Origin: Osedax frankpressi
Lineage: Eukaryota; Annelida; Polychaeta; Sabellida; Siboglinidae
DNA: 64,000 nt
NCBI GenBank assembly: GCA_964035775.1
Contig: OZ038312.1
Span: 31,964,396-32,028,395 of the forward strand
Direction of reading: 5' to 3'
The notes under the pieces are model-generated. The model saw nothing but the letters and a program-made list of their open reading frames with translations, was not told where the DNA came from and did no database searches. The position numbers were made by a program, and so were the translations under genes. Positions 14,622 through 28,160 of this stretch are shown here, one piece after another. Each line of letters opens with the position of its first letter. Position 1 is the first letter of the stretch.

Positions 14622-15363
14622 TATGCGGAAACATTTTTAAAATTCACGGCCAATGAATTTTTTTTGAGTAAATACAAATATTATTTGGATAGCTTATGGA
14701 TATAGCCATCTTATAGATGTCAGGGTATGAATTCCGAATTCGCTTTTAATTTTTATTAAACTCGTTTGAGTCAGCTTTATTGGTCAGGAAATAAACGGGT
14801 ACATTAAATACTTTACATATATTTTAAAACACGTGTTGTAATTTAGAATCTAATAATATAATGATATATAAATCTATATAAAGCTCTATATAAAATTATA
14901 AAATATATAGTTACATAACTCTATAATAACATTTTATAGTTGGTTTTCTTATTTATATACGTATACAAATATGTACAAATACAAAATATATTTATATATT
15001 ACATAGTTATATTTCAAGTATATATATATAGTAAGCGTGGTTCATATATTATATATTATATTATATTATATATATTATATTATATAAGGCTTTGGTAATT
15101 TAGTACAGTGGGTAGCCACGCTTCACTCCTTAACATGTTAATGAATTCTAGTGCAGTTCTTATATCTTAAAAATTTAAAATTCACGGTATATGAACTTTT
15201 TGATATGAACAATATGAACTTTTTTAAAGAATTACAAATATTCTTTTTATAGATTGTGTAAATATCCATCTAACAGTTTGGAGTCCGCGCTTTATAGCGT
15301 ATCTATCTAATTCGAGTCGGATTTAATAACTGGGAAGCGAACCTGTCCGTTCAATTGTGTACA
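14622..15363. repeat. Two diverged direct copies of a dispersed repeat
   Basis: Positions 14629-14812 and 15162-15363 share, in the same order, an aaaattcacgg block, a tgaact/tgaatttttt block, an attacaaatatt block, a tata(g)ccatct block and a (c)gagtc...ttattggtcagg / gagtcgg...ttaataactggg block ending near cgggtacatt / cctgtccgtt. This suggests old copies of one transposon-derived repeat. There is no coding capacity and I cannot name the family. Confidence 0.4.
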
Positions 15364-15370
15364 TATATTT

Positions 15371-15570
15371 NNNNNNNNNNNNNNNNNNNNNNNNNNNNNN
15401 NNNNNNNNNNNNNNNNNNNNNNNNNNNNNNNNNNNNNNNNNNNNNNNNNNNNNNNNNNNNNNNNNNNNNNNNNNNNNNNNNNNNNNNNNNNNNNNNNNNN
15501 NNNNNNNNNNNNNNNNNNNNNNNNNNNNNNNNNNNNNNNNNNNNNNNNNNNNNNNNNNNNNNNNNNNNNN
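15371..15570. other. Assembly gap (200 N)
   Basis: Exactly 200 N followed by a long (AT)n tract, so the gap probably lies inside or beside that microsatellite and its true length is unknown. Confidence 0.98.
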
Positions 15571-15691
<121 letters not shown>

Positions 15692-15769
15692 TTAAATACA
15701 CTTATGTATTGCAATTATAAGTATATATAATATGCCAACTATATATTGTATATACGTATATGCATACAT

Positions 15770-16870
15770 CACGTACCACAAGCGTATCTTACGTATGTCA
15801 TATGCGGTATTCATTAAGTGAGACATCTGATTGGTAGATTAACCGATCTAGATCTGAAATACGATTTACATACGCCAGTATTTATGGAAAATTTGAAATT
15901 TTCAAATAATTGGGTGCCTATTCGGATTTTAATAATTTCCATCCAATCTCGCGCAATCTACAATCTACAAACTCTCACGTAAATAACATACGCCTTACGT
16001 CGTACGTATTTATAAAATTTGTAATAAAAAAAATTAATATTTGTTCGGATTATATCAGCGAAATATGTAATGGCGGTTATATAGGCTACTCGCGCGTAAT
16101 GGGTTTGGTATTACCGTACTAAGTAAATCTAAATCTAAAAATGTAGATATTCTAAGTAGCAGTGCCTACCCGTATCTACCGGGACGTAAATTTCGTAAAC
16201 TTTTGGAGTAATATTGAGACTTTAGAAAATTTCGAATATTTAATTTATGATACTAATATTCGATTTTTCCGAATTTTTTAGATGCTATTATATTTAACCT
16301 TAGACCTTGAAAGTCGAGGGTAAAAATTAGAAAAATCCGCTTTATTCGAAAACTATATTTTCGAATACTTAATTTATTATACTAATAACATTATTTTAAA
16401 CTTTTTTTCCATCCCCCCGGATTAAATACCCTATGCAGAAGGGGGTGACCGTCTTAGAATTTTCGATACAATATCGCTGAAGATTTTAGTATTTTATTAG
16501 TTAAGCGTCGCTTAAGTATACTTAAGTATAATTAACTAATATACAAATTAAAACACTCGATACCCCGTTCCTCGTACGAAGCAGAGGAAAAATACGTAGT
16601 TTTTTTTTCAAAAACGCGTTACCTTTGAAATTTGCCTCTCTTTTACTATCTCCCAACGTTAAAAAACTATGTCCTAAGGGCACGTCGATCAAAATGTAGA
16701 TAAAAGACATTTTCGGGAGGGGTAAAATTTAGTGAAAATTAGATTTTTTCGCCAGACCTAATCCGAAGTTTTTGTCGCTAGGTATACAATTTAGGCCGTT
16801 AAATCTTAAATATTGAATTAATTACGGCCATCGGCTCGCGCTCAGCGCTAGCTCTGATTGTATTACCCAA
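15770..16870. other. Less AT-biased non-coding block
   Basis: This stretch has clearly more G/C than its surroundings but no convincing protein. A diverged internal duplication of a block reading roughly tttcgaatatttaatttat occurs near 16230 and again near 16363. A perfect 16-bp palindrome, cttaagtatacttaag, lies near 16511. It is most likely old repeat-derived DNA. Confidence 0.4.
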
Positions 16871-18793
16871 ATTATACTAGTATAGATAGTATAAATAATG
16901 ATCTATTAATGAATCTAAATCTATACATATTTAATTGGGCGTATTACCAAATATTACCTTGGGTAATCTTGGGAATTACTCTGTAATAGGATAATTTATC
17001 AAAAGTATGTATTAGTCTGTTTCTATATTGGAAAATTAGATGGGCGTTTATGTCATGAATAAGATATGACCAAAATGTAAACACCCACCAAAAAAATGTA
17101 TATCAGAAAATACTGATTTATTCCTGCTTAAATTTCCAGGAATTATTTATTAACCTAAACATATTAGCCTGAATGTAAATTTTCTACTAAAACCAATTTA
17201 ATATTCAAAAGGGTGTATTATATGGTATATTAAAAATATATACGGTGGGTGTAATTGTCCGTAATAGGAGGTCTATATATAAATAAATATATATATATAT
17301 ATATATACACTTAAATATATAATATGGAAATAGTAGTAGAACAGTGTATAGTTAAATTTTTTATATATATAATATTACTATATGCAATATTTTGATATAA
17401 TAAATCAATACATCACATTATTGCGGTGAAATAAAAATCGTTTACAATATTACAAATAATGTGTCCTACATAAATGAATAATTACACAAAAGGTTATGTT
17501 AATTTGACAAAATATGGAGTTCTTTGTTATGGGCATTAGTTAAGTATTGTACGACGCACTATTATATTTGAAATGACCCTAGATTTAGCTAGAGATATCG
17601 TCTTTTCTGTAATATGGCGGTACTCTAGCCTTATACATTAATACTCTTATCACATTCTATCATCGGTACTAATTTTATCATACGATAGTTGTATTTATAT
17701 AATAAATATGATATTGCTTTATGGTGTATATATACTATAATGCTGTAGCAACTGCACATACTAATTATATTTAATGTATACTCATATGTTATATTATATA
17801 TATTATATTTATATAGTTGATTATATATATATCTTTTAAAATAATTAAATTTGAGGAAAAGTATGTTTAAGGATGAATTGATAATACATATATGTATCGC
17901 CAGGTTTATCATAGTTGCGTAGAATATATACACACATACGTACGTATGTTTTAATTATATGTATTTCTATAAAATATATAATACGCATAACATAAAAATA
18001 AATTCTATATATCTTCATTATAAAAATATATATATTTAATAATTATTAAATATTTAAAAAAAATAATTAACTACCCAGAAAATAGAAGATAAGTAAATAA
18101 TTGGTCAGAATTTGTGATATAATTTAATTTTCCCTGTTTGATTAATGTTATACATAGGTATAACCATACCATATTGCTACATAATGCTGCATATTTCTAC
18201 ATATTGAAACTTATTTCTATAGTAGCATATATATTTATGTGACTAGTAAAATATACGTCGTATATATACGTATATTATAATGATATGTTTTTCTATATCG
18301 ACTATACCACTGAGAATCCAATATTGAATTAAATCGCAGAAATGATTGTCTTAGATCGTATATTGGAATCATGTATTTTATAGTAAGTAACAACCAAATT
18401 ACAACCAAAGGGCGGAAGTAATATATATGTGGGTCAGAAAAAGTAAGATTATTATAATATGAATATAGCTTATGAATGTTAATAATTTATTATAATTTAT
18501 AGATATTATTATAACTACTCGTAAATAAATGAGGCTTGATTTTAAACCATAATATCTACAGTCGTTAATTAATCGATCTTAGAATTTTATAACTTTATAA
18601 TACTAGTATTTTATTAGTTTATTATCGAACTGCATGCGAGATGACCTCGTTATAGCCATACATGCTACATTTACTATCTATTTATTTCGTTAGACTATAC
18701 CAATGACATCATTTAAACTATGCACTTATATTAATATGAAGTATGATGAAACGTATTATTATCTTATATATTTATAAATTTAATATATATATA

Positions 18794-18865
<72 letters not shown>

Positions 18866-21105
18866 TATCTATATATATATATATATAGTGTATGGTTCAG
18901 AATGGTACTATTATAAAATTCAATAAACTTGAAATTTTAATCTGCAATGACCTTCATCATTTATCACGAGTCTATAACATAACAAATAAAATATAAATGA
19001 AACATAGAGTATATAAATTAGTAAAAAGATAAACAGGTATTATATTATTAAAAACATTGATATAAAACTAATAACGGTTTTATAAGATATTGAAAATGTC
19101 CATAAATAATTCAATTTTATCCTGATTTGAATCTGCAGACTTGTACAATGGTCAAATCTTTCTTGTTTATCTCGAATATAAATGTATTAACATCATTGTC
19201 GGTTCATAGCATGTGACATGTGGGTACCATGAACCAAGATAACCTACGGGGAGAACAATGTCAATGCCAATATACTCATCTGTTTTATTCTGGGAGGCTC
19301 TATATATTGTCAATATGATTATATGCGATAGTCACATCAAGTTTATAGGTAATTACATTCTATTGGATTATATAATATCTGGTATTAATTTATTATCTAA
19401 TGTTATATTTTTTCAGAATTTGATCATCTAGAAAAGCTATAAGTTAAGATTAGACATCGTCGTTTCTTATTATATAAGCTCATTACATAAGAGAATAGGA
19501 GTTCAGTGAGAAATTGTATTGCAGATATGACAGGATTTATCCCTGGGACTATGGCTATTTTTTGTTGGGCGGATATTTAATTAATGTTGTGACAGAATGA
19601 TCGTTATAACGATCATAGCGTTATAGCGGCGAGAAATATATTTCAACTTTTCGATGCGAGTTTAATAATACGATTATATGTAGTATTTATTAAAATATGT
19701 GGAAACTCCAGCCTGATTTTCTGAGCTATACACTTGCATTGTCTCTTATATGCGTAGCTCAGCTAAGAGATACAACACATAACAACACTGATTAGTGTGA
19801 GACTATTTGAGTTGGATATATCAATTTCAATATCCGTATTGATACCGTATGACGTATTCGAATACATAGATTTGCACCCGTTAAATAATATTTATAAAAA
19901 AATACATTTTAATATCTGTAATTAAATATTTATTGATAATAACTAATAATAAAATATATAAATTACTTAACGATCGTAATAAATAAGATAAAGTGACTAC
20001 TAATCTAAATGTATTCTTTTTAAACTAGAAAAATAAAACGATTTATTATCGAAACAAAATAATAGTACAAAAGCATTATTTATTAACAAATCGATAAACA
20101 AATTAAAAGAATATTCACCGAGTTATGCAAAAATATCTAAACAAATATTCACAACTTTAGAATACATATTATATAGATTATATAACATAAACATTTATCA
20201 ATTACAAAACTTATGATAATAATGGTCATTAATTAATATTTTATAACGTTAATGAATCAATAGAAACCGACATTAAGAAAAAAGAAATACATGATTATAA
20301 AATTTTAAATAATAAAAATATATAATTTTAAATAATGAATAATAAAAAATAAAATTGATAGTATTGCTAGATTATGTAAATGTTTGCTAACAAAAAAAAG
20401 AACTATCGAAATGAAACTGTATAATATAATAGAAAAGAATGATATAACTATGCATATAATTTAAAAGAATTTTATAGGAATAACTCAAGTAATGAACAAT
20501 GTAGAACTAATGTAATTAAATACACTTTATAAAGATGCAAAGTTAAAATCAAATGAGACAAATAATTTTATAGTTATACAATTAAATGGTAAACATTTAA
20601 TAATTATGAATAATTTTTTTTAAACAATCATGAACAATTTTTATTATGGAATAAATAAATATAATGACATATATTATTTAAAGTATATTTTAGTGAATCG
20701 ACATTTGCATTAAAACATCTAATATTAATATTATTTATAGTCAGATAATTTTTGGTATATACATTTAATTTAGGAATTCTAGAAATTGACAATTTACCAA
20801 CTTTTTAAAATATCAATATTCCATCATACAGAAAATGAAAGTAAAAATATAAACAAATTAAAATCTTAAATGAAAATAAGTTTTTATATGATATCGATAG
20901 AACAACTTGGGACTTATTATATGACTGTACATATATAAATGAATATTAAAATCAGTTTATAAATGTATGTATTAAGTTATAAAGTTAACCTATTGTTAAT
21001 AAGAAAATATGATTGTCTAATAACTTTGAATTAAAATGGATGGATAAATTATTTAAAAATTCGATATTTATTTTTCACATTATAAAAACTATTGAAATTG
21101 ATCAG

Positions 21106-21149
<44 letters not shown>

Positions 21150-22020
21150 TATATAAACATTTAAAAAAAATGTAAATACATTTTTAAAAAAGAATAACTA
21201 TTTTCAAAATCAAATAAATAAATAAATAATTCTACAATATTGGAATATTATAAAAATATTAAATACATATAATATCAGTGATAAGTCAATTAAACAAATT
21301 AAATTCAATAACCATTCTTATAATAATGACATCGAAATAAAAGAATGTTTTAATAACTTTGTTACTGCAATTGGAACTGGTATTGATGGTTTATTCATAA
21401 CTGGATATGATACACATATTTTAACTAATAATACTATTTCAATTACAAATCGAATTCTATAACAACTAATGATATTTTTTATAACTAATGATAATTCTAT
21501 AACAACATATGCTATTATTTTTAATTACAAATGATAATTCTAATATATGATTCGATATAATATTGTAATTAATAATCTCGTAATAATTATATGAAGACTA
21601 ATGATAATATTTGGAGAACTTACGATAATTATATAAATACTGATAATATATCTATAAAAAATGATGATGCAATTTTAAATTCTAATGATAAATAAGAATT
21701 TTAACAATAACAAAAGATATAAATTTTCCAAAATTAAAAAAAAAAGTCTTGCAATTGCTTATACCATAATAAGACGAACTATATATATTAGTAGAATATA
21801 TGAGTATATATATATCCTATATGCAAATAATATGTTATCTGATTATGACATCTATAGATGTATTAAGTATACTATACTATATTGACATCGCAATTAAATA
21901 CAATATAATAAAAACTATAATACCAACGCATACACAATGCATACACAACTCACGGACAATGCATACACTCGATAACTATCTCTGTCATCGATAGACTCTC
22001 AAAAAAGTCTATTTATTTAT
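16871..22020. other. AT-rich intergenic DNA, no gene recognised
   Basis: Low-complexity sequence with AT tracts at about 18783-18887 and 21109-21143. A somewhat more complex stretch lies at 19130-19870, where no reading frame is convincing. Confidence 0.6.
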
Positions 22021-22055
22021 GGCCACGATAAATAGAAGAGCGGTGTCGGGATAGC

Positions 22056-22124
22056 GGGAGTGTCTTGTGCGGGAGAGGATACGACTTATACAGCCACTCC
22101 CAGGCATCTCGAAGTCGTATAAAA
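22056..22124 (+). promoter_or_regulatory. Relic promoter of the decayed vitellogenin copy
   Basis: GGGAGTG at 22056-22062, CACTCCC at 22095-22101 and TATAAAA at 22118-22124. The same three elements lie in the same order before the intact vitellogenin gene. The distance from the start of CACTCC to the start of TATAAAA is 23 bp in both. The block is on the plus strand, about 1.1 kb before the first recognisable decayed exon, which points the same way. That it descends from the duplicated promoter is inference. The surrounding GC-richer stretch (22000-22270) shows no preserved first exon. Confidence 0.5.
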
Positions 22125-22729
22125 CACACCGGCCCTGTGTTGGAGGCAATTAGAAACTAAACCACGCGTGCTCATATCGGACTACTCGCTATTCGAGGGT
22201 TTGTTTTGTAGCGCATTAGAAAGTTTGCACGACGTGAAAATAACATAGACTTTTACCCTGTTGCGTATACTGTATACCTATAGGTATAATATATTATTAT
22301 ACATGCTTAATGGTGAAGACTACTTTTTATATTTATTAGGTATTTGAAAAATACTTTCTATAATCCGAGTAGTTCTTCTCTTTTTCTACTTTATTATGTT
22401 GCAGAATATCTGAGGGTATGTAACATTTACTGAAAACTGAACATTTTTAATAATAATTCCGCTATAAATAAATAGAGATAGTAAAATTGAATGACAATAT
22501 TACATAATACAGTCACATCTGTCTGTATATCAAAGTCCATATAAAGACTATAAAATAATATCAAATAGCATATTTAACAATTAAATGAATATGCACTACT
22601 ACATAGACGGTTCTTTTTTATATTATTTAGAATAACGATTGGTAGAAATTTCTTTCTATTAAACGTTAATATCTTTGTAGATTATTTTAGATATAATAAC
22701 ATTTAGAATACACAAATCATATCGTATGT

Positions 22730-22737
<8 letters not shown>

Positions 22738-22774
<37 letters not shown>

Positions 22775-22785
22775 GTTATATATTA

Positions 22786-22818
<33 letters not shown>
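22738..22818. repeat. Paired (AT)n microsatellites
   Basis: Two AT tracts of about 30 bp separated by attatgttatattag-like sequence, in what would be an early intron of the decayed vitellogenin copy. Confidence 0.85.
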
Positions 22819-22820
<2 letters not shown>

Positions 22821-22913
22821 GTCATAGATATGTATATTATGTTTAATCTATGTATGCTTAATATTTATAATTGAAAATAAAATTATATTATAATGATATA
22901 AATATATTTAAAT

Positions 22914-23131
22914 CCATCAACTCTAGACTTGAATACTATACAATTGAATATTGCTCAGTTATATGGAATACAATGTAATATTATATAATATATGCTATAT
23001 ATTCTAGAAAACTACTCCTGTATACAAGAGTCGTTTTCTAGATTATATAGCATATAGTATATAATATTACATTGTATTCCATATAACTGAGGAATATTCA
23101 ATTATATAGTTTTCTAGTCTAGAGTTGATGG
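22914..23131. mobile_element. Foldback element 2, beside a decayed vitellogenin exon
   Basis: Two inverted arms of about 99 bp (22914-23012 and 23033-23131) begin and end with ccatcaactctagact and its complement. They are about 90% alike by eye, around a ~20-bp centre that itself contains a small palindrome. The right end abuts the first recognisable vitellogenin exon sequence (gggagttttc at about 23149). The 5' half of that exon is missing on the left, so the element may have inserted in or next to the exon. There is no coding capacity and no clear target-site duplication. Confidence 0.75.
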
Positions 23132-23139
23132 AGTTTTGC

Positions 23140-23278
23140 AATTTAAGTGGGAGTTTTCTTTATTAACGATACTATGGGCAGATTTCATCTTCATTGAGGA
23201 AGATAGATGTAATTATATTTTATAGGATGTGTAATTACAGTTGATAGAATATGTTACCATTGCACAGATGATTGCTTC

Positions 23279-23324
<46 letters not shown>

Positions 23325-25934
23325 AATATATATATATATATGTATATATATGTATATATATAATATATACTTTTTAACATATATTTATAATTTTTATATA
23401 TTGCAAAAATAATAAAGTAGATTTCATATTTGAAATAAACAACAATTGTCATATTATGGAAGTTATAATTTAATTTAATAATATATAATATATTGCTATA
23501 TCTGTTTATTTTGTAATCTAAAAAACAATAATTATTCCAATGTAAACAAATGCACTACATTTCGAATGTGCCTAGATACATCTAGACTTTTTAAATTCGT
23601 CTAAACAAAAATGGACTTTAAAATGTATACTCTCAATTTTTTCGAATTGCATATCTCCCCTTTTTTAAAGTTTATTTATTTATATAATATCAAATATACT
23701 CTAAAAATAATATATTATCAACGCAATACTATAAATATAGGTTTAACTATATACCATTCAACATTTTATATTAATGAATATGACCATATATGATTACACA
23801 TAATTAATTCTCTATAATACCTAGGTATACTTGAACTGATGTATGACGCTAAGAAAGTATGAGATCAAAGGTACATCTCCTGTAGGTAATATGAACGCTA
23901 TGCTCTCCGAGGATTAAATCAGCCGTGCCTCTGTGGAAAAGTAAAACGCCATCAAAGACTAGTTGATGAAACACATCTGATGAACTTTAGTTCTGTACAG
24001 TAGTAGACGTGTTTCCCGATGAGTCAATTTGGTTGGTAAACCTAAAGAAGGATATCATATCCATGATCCTATTGAACGTATTGGATCCCGACTTAAAACT
24101 AAATGTCATCTAATTCCTACTATCGCCGGTACATATTTTTATTGTACGCTAAAACTCTTTTTTTTGATAAAGATCCGCTTATTCAATTATATACAGGTTA
24201 CTATGACAATTGCATCATGGTTTTTCCCTTTTTCTTTTGTATCGATTTAGACATTATTAATTAATAGATAACATATACAATATTAAATTCATATTTTGAG
24301 AATATGTAATTCTTTTAGATAGTGGATATCTTCCTATCTACCCAATCACATTTAAGCCAATACTAATCTCTAACTAACTGAAAGCCCTCTAGGAAGAACT
24401 TGTTCCAAGAGTTGTCCGGTGTAAATGGTCGCATCATTAAGTCTATGAATTAGAATGCTTACACGAAGCCCATAATTGTTGAACGCGGTTTTTTTGGTAA
24501 CCACAAAGTCACTTCCGGAATCAACAGTGTCGGAGTTAGTAGTCGATTTTTCCGTAGCGTTAGAATGATTATTTAAAGGAATATTTTACCTAAGACTTAA
24601 AATAATGTAAAAGATTTGACATCGAACGCCTCACTAAACTAAAATTGCTAATTTCAGAAATATCAAATGAACTCATCGATTATTTCTGATGATATCATCG
24701 AAGGAGTAGGAATCACAATTTAAGAATGAAATGCGCTGTGAAAATCACATTATGTCAAGCATTATTATCGCGAATTATCGATTGATTTAAAGAGTATCGT
24801 TAAAAATTGGCGGAAAGCACAATTTTCATAGAGAAATTCCTCAGGAATCATAAAGTTGCCCCAAGTATCTCCGATCAATACTGTTGGTCTTTACACGTCG
24901 CCTATGGTTTAGACCTCCACTATCGACAGTGTGCGATCCACGTGGAGTTGATGCCCACCATTCCATCAGTAGAGTGCCTTCCGGTAGGGGTACGTACCCT
25001 AAACTATGATGTCAGCTATATGCTAACTCATGGTCATCAACATAATGCTTTTTATCGTAATTCATACTGCAGAATTATTTCTGGTTATTCTATAACGATT
25101 ATTGTAATTCTGAATTAATTCTATATCTCAATTAATATATTTACATTATAATTAGAAATATATATACGTAATTATATATGATCAATTGTAAATATAGAAT
25201 ATATGTTGTTAAATTATATAATAATAGAAAGTAGTTTATATTATACGATATAAATAGTAAATGAAATCCAATGGATCAATTATTAATCGTATACCTTTCC
25301 TAATAAATGAAATATTAATGTTCTCTTGTAAAAAATATTATTAATTATCGAATATATTTAAATTAGCTAATAATACATAGAATTTAAAATATAATAATAA
25401 TATATGTAATTATCATACTTATATATACTTTTATGTTTTTATATCTTTAATGTACTTTAACAAATAATGTAATTATGTATAATGATAACCTTTAAATATA
25501 CAAAGATATTAAAATAGAAGAAATGTATCATTTAACATTTATTAGCAAATGCACAAATAAACTCTGTTATATGCAAATGTTACATGCGGGAATACCGGTA
25601 TTAAAATATACCCACATTAAGTTCGCGGTAATCGACTAAACACTTGAATACATAGCGGTATTTGCGACTATGTAGCCATTTTTTTGGTCCATTAACCCTA
25701 ACAAATATTCTACAAAAAGACAAGAGAGATTGCGGCATACTTTTTTGTTATTCTATTTGATGTATCTGTTATATAATTATTTACAACCAATGATATCTAT
25801 TTCACTTCACAGTTGTCTATTTCGAAAGTGAATAACTTGCTTCTTCTTTTCGAACTGCATTACTCTTGGCCATAATCACCAGTTCCAATGTTCTCCTGTG
25901 GCAGTCATGGAATAACGAAACCGAATAGACTGTA

Positions 25935-25936
<2 letters not shown>
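23140..25936 (+). pseudogene. Decayed vitellogenin copy (parts of exons 3-10)
   Basis: Plus-strand DNA matches the exons of the vitellogenin gene at 27.8-35.9 kb in order. Exon 3 (3' half) is at about 23140-23210, exon 4 at 23840-24000, exon 5 at 24012-24145, exon 6 at 24319-24534, exon 7 at 24658-24755, exon 8 (3' part) at 24763-24873, exon 9 at 24930-25095 and exon 10 at 25813-25936. Clear peptide echoes are RIIKSMN..., KVTSGIN, PTIPSVECLP (intact gene PTIPSAECIP), and LWQSW encoded near 25900. Introns survive between several exons, with TTTCAG before exon 7 and a GTTAGT donor after exon 6, so this is a genomic duplicate, not a retrocopy. It is not functional: exon 6 has an in-frame TAG, exons 4 and 7 have stops, the exon 4/5 junction and its intron are lost, and nothing after exon 10 is found before an (AT)n tract. 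Confidence 0.9.
23281..23360. repeat. (AT)n microsatellite
   Basis: AT tract with short gtaaat and gtatat interruptions, within the intron space between decayed exons 3 and 4. Confidence 0.9.

Positions 25937-26000
<64 letters not shown>
25937..26000. repeat. (AT)n microsatellite at the end of the vitellogenin pseudogene
   Basis: About 64 bp of AT that starts where similarity to vitellogenin exon 10 stops. No later exon is recognisable beyond it. Confidence 0.95.
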
Positions 26001-26005
<5 letters not shown>

Positions 26006-26925
26006 GTATATACCGTTATATTAATGCTCCTTATTTTGATTTATTTTATAACGGTATATACATAAAATATACATGATTTCATCCTAAATAATTTCATAAT
26101 AATTTGGAATGTAAATATGTAGATCGTTACATTAATAATTTATCTTACTTACAATTAATACAATTGTTTTTACAATTAATGTTTTTAAACTTTTAGGTAA
26201 TACATATAAATTATTTAATTCCCCAATAATTACTGTAAAGTATTAGCATACTGTAAGTGAGTCTATTTTCGCAATTATACTTGCATTTGCACTTAATTAT
26301 GTAATTCTTACTATATGTTTATATTCATATTAATATTAATATATTTATATTAATAGTACATTACTTTCTATTTTTCAAACATATGTATACATTAATTATT
26401 TTATCTATTATATTTATAATAATGTTAATATTGCCAATTGTATACGTATAATAGTGTATATCTTTATTTTATTAATATTTATATATATAAGTAATAAACG
26501 TATTTTAATTATTAAAGTTGATACAAGATTCTTATTCAAACTAACGATTACAAATATACTAACATTATAATTCATTTATTAATAATAATATTTAATAATC
26601 TATTTAATAATTGATAATATTAATTAAAAATATTATAAACAGAATAAAAGTAATACTAATATATTAGTAATTGTATGACTAATATATTAAATAATTTATT
26701 ATAATTATGATATATTAATAAATAAGTTTATTAAAAATAAAACAGTTTGAAATATTCTACATATCATGTATTTTCACTGATTTTATAACTGTATAGTAAT
26801 AAGATATTTAGCTATCTTTTACTTAATTTATCGTGAAATGAATCCCATGGTAATGTTTTTAATTGTAATATTATTGAGACATATAGTATTTATTTCAATA
26901 ATGATATTTATTAAATATTAATAGA

Positions 26926-26985
<60 letters not shown>

Positions 26986-27784
26986 ATCATAATATTACAG
27001 ACATTATGACTAATATCATATATCTATTTGGGTATATCATATGTATTATATTAAAATATAATATACTATTACATTTTAATTATTTTTATTTTTTATATAT
27101 ACCATAGAAAATTATATTATATATGTAATGTAATAAGTATTTGATATATTCAAGGTCATCGAATTATGTAATATTTTATATAATACGGTATAAAATATTA
27201 AAGATATAACAATATATACATTATTTATATATGTTATCTAAAAAAATTAAATTAAAAATTGAAGATATTTATTTTTAAATAAATATATTAAACGGTACAG
27301 TGTACAATGCACACTTTACATTGAACGTATATTTTTTAAATGACTACTACATTTTAATTGTCATATATGAATTTACTGTTACATATTATACAATTTATAA
27401 TACATTTATAATAAATCATATTTTATATTACATTTAAAATTACTATTCTTTAACATTTTTATTTTTAACTTCTCATTATACATCTGCGATTACATTATGT
27501 TTAAATAATTGTATATATTATAGAACTATTTAATTACTTTATTAAATATTCAATGATAAAAGTTATTATTAACAGTATAATTGGTATTCATATTAATAAT
27601 CGAATATAGATATCTTGGTAATTTGTTTATATTTATTTGAAATAACAAAATATTTTAGGAACAAATTACATTAAATTTATGTTTCTTATGTATGAATTAA
27701 GATATGGATATTATTTGAATGCTTTTTTAGTGGAAATACGATTACGAATCTAGACATTAACATCACAGCTGCTTAAATAGCTGC
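26001..27784. other. AT-rich spacer between pseudogene and vitellogenin 3' end
   Basis: Includes an (AT)n tract at 26933-26978 and no recognisable exon of either copy. It should hold the vitellogenin 3' UTR at its upper end, but I see no canonical AATAAA close to the stop. A 12-bp duplication (agctgcttaaat / agctgcttaaac) overlaps the vitellogenin stop codon at 27767-27790. Confidence 0.6.
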
Positions 27785-28160
27785 TTAAACAGCGCAAGAT
27801 GAGTGTACGGTGACGGAACGCATGGCAGACAAAGGGGCATCCGATAATCTTGTCATGTATCCCGATTTCACGATATCCATTATATGACTGACCAGCTTGC
27901 TATTTGCCGAACAATGAGAAGATACCTAACGAATAAGATTTTATATTATAATTATAAGCTTATTAATACTTAATTAAAGATTAAGGTAATCCGTAGATTG
28001 TGATTATTAAATGAAATGCAAATAAAATAACAAACCAGTTTTAGTATAGTAGTGGTTGGAATGCATCCAACTGGGCAGACTGCAACCGGTACACGAGTAA
28101 AGCAAGTAGAGGCACCGGATGTAGTCACAATGTTACGAAGAGTGGTAGTCGTACATTTGG
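27785..28160 (-). CDS. Vg: Vitellogenin exons 22-23: Cys-rich C-terminus
   Basis: Exon 22 (28036-28160) encodes KCTTTTLRNIV, SGASTCFTRVPVAVCPVGC and IPTTTILKL, like the Cys-rich segment that follows the VWFD domain in vitellogenins. Exon 23 (27785-27895) continues LVSHIMDIVKSGYMTRLSD and ends TVHSSCAV with a TAA stop, resembling the usual short C-terminal tail ending near a Cys. Donor GTTTGT and acceptor GGCAAATAGCAAG are inferred from phase; exon 23 is the least certain of the gene. Confidence 0.65.

Noticed and set aside
24807-25118. A 103-codon plus-strand frame as a gene
   Set aside because: It runs through decayed vitellogenin exon 8, a former intron and exon 9, so it is part of the pseudogene.
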